From positions 1 through 64,000 of the forward strand of contig JAUNCT010000001.1 in the NCBI GenBank assembly GCA_030526425.1: a stretch of 64,000 bases of DNA, in the 5' to 3' direction. Shown piece after piece: positions 63,053-64,000 of the stretch. The DNA is from Clostridia bacterium (GTDB taxonomy: Bacteria; Bacillota; Clostridia; Christensenellales; CAG-138). A program made the position numbers and the translations under genes. Every line of letters begins with the position of its first letter. Within the stretch, counting starts at the first letter, position 1. The notes under the pieces are model-generated. The model saw only the letters and a program-made list of their open reading frames with translations. It did no database searches and was not told where the DNA came from.

Positions 63053-64000
63053 TCATTTGCCGAGTGCCCGGACAACGGGGCGGAGCTGTTCGTACAGCGC
63101 GTCCCGGTTTTCTTCCGTCAGGTCGTATACGGCGACCCGGGGCATTGCGCGGAGCTCGTTGAGAAACGGGATGTCGTAACGGGATTTGATGGTGCCGAGC
63201 ACCGGGATATCGCCCGAAAAGGCATTGCGGACGGCGGATTTGAATGTTTCCGCATTGCGTTCCATGAAGCCGAGCTCGTCCATGACGATGATCCCGCCGG
63301 GGCGTGCGGCTTCGACAAGGGTTGCTCCCGTGGTGTTGAAAACCTCTTCCGCAACGAGGTGATGCACGGTATCGCAACGACCGATGCGGTTTTGCTCCGT
63401 TTGCACGCGGTCGCTTTCGGCAAGATCCGCAGGGTACAGGTGGATATCGTGATAACCCGCCGCGTCCGGTGGAGTGCTTTTGGTGAAATAGCCATACCGG
63501 GGCAGATCGGTTTCCGCAAGCAAGCGCTTTAACAAGGTCGTTTTGCCGGTATGACGCTCGGCACAGATTAAAATGTGCTTCGGTTCCGGCGCGTTCTTTC
63601 GTGCATTCAAAAAGGACACTGAGGAAAGAAACGCGTCGCGGTCGGGTGCAAAGCCGATGCGCACTGCTGCGTCTTCCTCGGGGACCCATTCCACTGCCGG
63701 GACTTCGGCGGTTTGGGGCGGAACGGGACCTTCCGGACTTTCCGCAATGAAAAAGTAAACATTGCGGTCGCTCTCGCCGTTCGCATCGGGGGAAACTGAG
63801 ACGAATGCGGTGTTTACGCGGACCCGGACGCCGGTTTCTTCAAAGGTCTCCCGTTCCGCACACTGCGCCGGCGATTCGCCCTTTTCCCAGTGCCCCTTCG
63901 GGAAGGACCACCCTTTCCGGCTTTGCACCATCAGAACGAATCGTTGCCCGTTCCGTTCCGCAAAGGCGATCGCCCCGTAGGAGTCGTTGTAACGGTCGTG
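63053..64000 (-). CDS. NUDIX hydrolase fused to THEP1-type NTPase (5' end outside window)
   Basis: The frame stays open to the window edge: the codons above the internal ATG at 63931 read SYGAIAFAERNGQRFVLMVQ, the normal start of a NUDIX fold, so the true start is beyond 64000. The NUDIX box is GHWEKGESPAQCAERETFEE plus TGV. After about residue 120 comes a second domain with a P-loop (ICAERHTGKTTLLKRLL) and Walker B IIVMDELGFMERNAETFKSA, matching nucleoside-triphosphatases of the THEP1 family, down to the PVLGTIKSR segment. The fusion could sanitise or hydrolyse nucleotides. The P-loop begins with Ala rather than Gly. Confidence 0.85.
   Translation of the reverse strand, partial: HDRYNDSYGAIAFAERNGQRFVLMVQSRKGWSFPKGHWEKGESPAQCAERETFEETGVRVRVNTAFVSVSPDANGESDRNVYFFIAESPEGPVPPQTAEVPAVEWVPEEDAAVRIGFAPDRDAFLSSVSFLNARKNAPEPKHILICAERHTGKTTLLKRLLAETDLPRYGYFTKSTPPDAAGYHDIHLYPADLAESDRVQTEQNRIGRCDTVHHLVAEEVFNTTGATLVEAARPGGIIVMDELGFMERNAETFKSAVRNAFSGDIPVLGTIKSRYDIPFLNELRAMPRVAVYDLTEENRDALYEQLRPVVRALGK

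Overview
The window looks like a chromosomal segment of a GC-rich (mid to high fifties percent by eye) anaerobic Clostridia-type Bacillota. Evidence: a Gram-positive style replication and partition neighbourhood (dnaA, dnaN, parAB with parS), a T-box leader on thrS, strong AGGAGG ribosome sites, sporulation-free Clostridia-type surface proteins (InlB B-repeats, Ig-like group 3 domains, Pro/Thr linkers) and redox genes typical of anaerobes (ferredoxin-thioredoxin reductase-like protein, secreted FMN/FAD reductase). No phage, insertion sequence, CRISPR array, tRNA or rRNA was recognised. Placement near gut Christensenellales-like lineages is only a guess.

Left part (1-16 kb): the 5' end of an unknown leftward gene; a secreted flavin reductase divergent from an AraC regulator; the argCJBD cluster with its AT-rich control region; a leftward five-gene group (anchored PBP1-like protein, PRiA4b ORF3-like protein, lipid kinase, DUF5711 protein, CvpA-like protein); then tig-clpP-clpX. 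Middle left (16-23 kb, rightward): thrS with a T-box (Thr ACC specifier), two redox proteins, a tartrate/isopropylmalate-type dehydrogenase and an aldo-keto reductase. At 23-29 kb a leftward unit argG-argH-[amino acid ABC transporter]-argF completes arginine synthesis together with argCJBD; both control regions carry the same ATGCA/TGCAT-type inverted repeats, a good candidate for ArgR operators.

29-39 kb holds a CHAP plus InlB-repeat secreted protein, a lipoprotein penicillin-binding transpeptidase with a class II aldolase, a small XRE regulator, murG and an overlapping RNA methyltransferase. From 38.8 to 39.2 kb lies a dense cluster of DnaA boxes without genes. Beyond it come rsmG-mnmG, a YhaM-like exonuclease, two paralogous Ig-domain surface proteins with a C_GCAxxG_C_C protein, leuS, lgt, parB-parA, a lipoprotein, dnaN and dnaA, mostly leftward. 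A second DnaA-box cluster sits between dnaN and dnaA. Two parS sites lie at 49.9 and 52.1 kb.

Right of dnaA transcription turns rightward: an alpha/beta hydrolase with an acidic tail, a DUF951 protein and two signal peptidases (the second missing its catalytic lysine), translationally coupled; then a ModE-like repressor facing a ferredoxin-thioredoxin reductase-like/thioredoxin pair. The right end has a membrane-anchored protein with 27 uninterrupted 14-residue repeats, an M20 peptidase, and a NUDIX hydrolase fused to a THEP1-type NTPase that runs off the window. Gene orientation places the replication origin most simply near dnaA, with the 39 kb box cluster a second or alternative DnaA-binding region.
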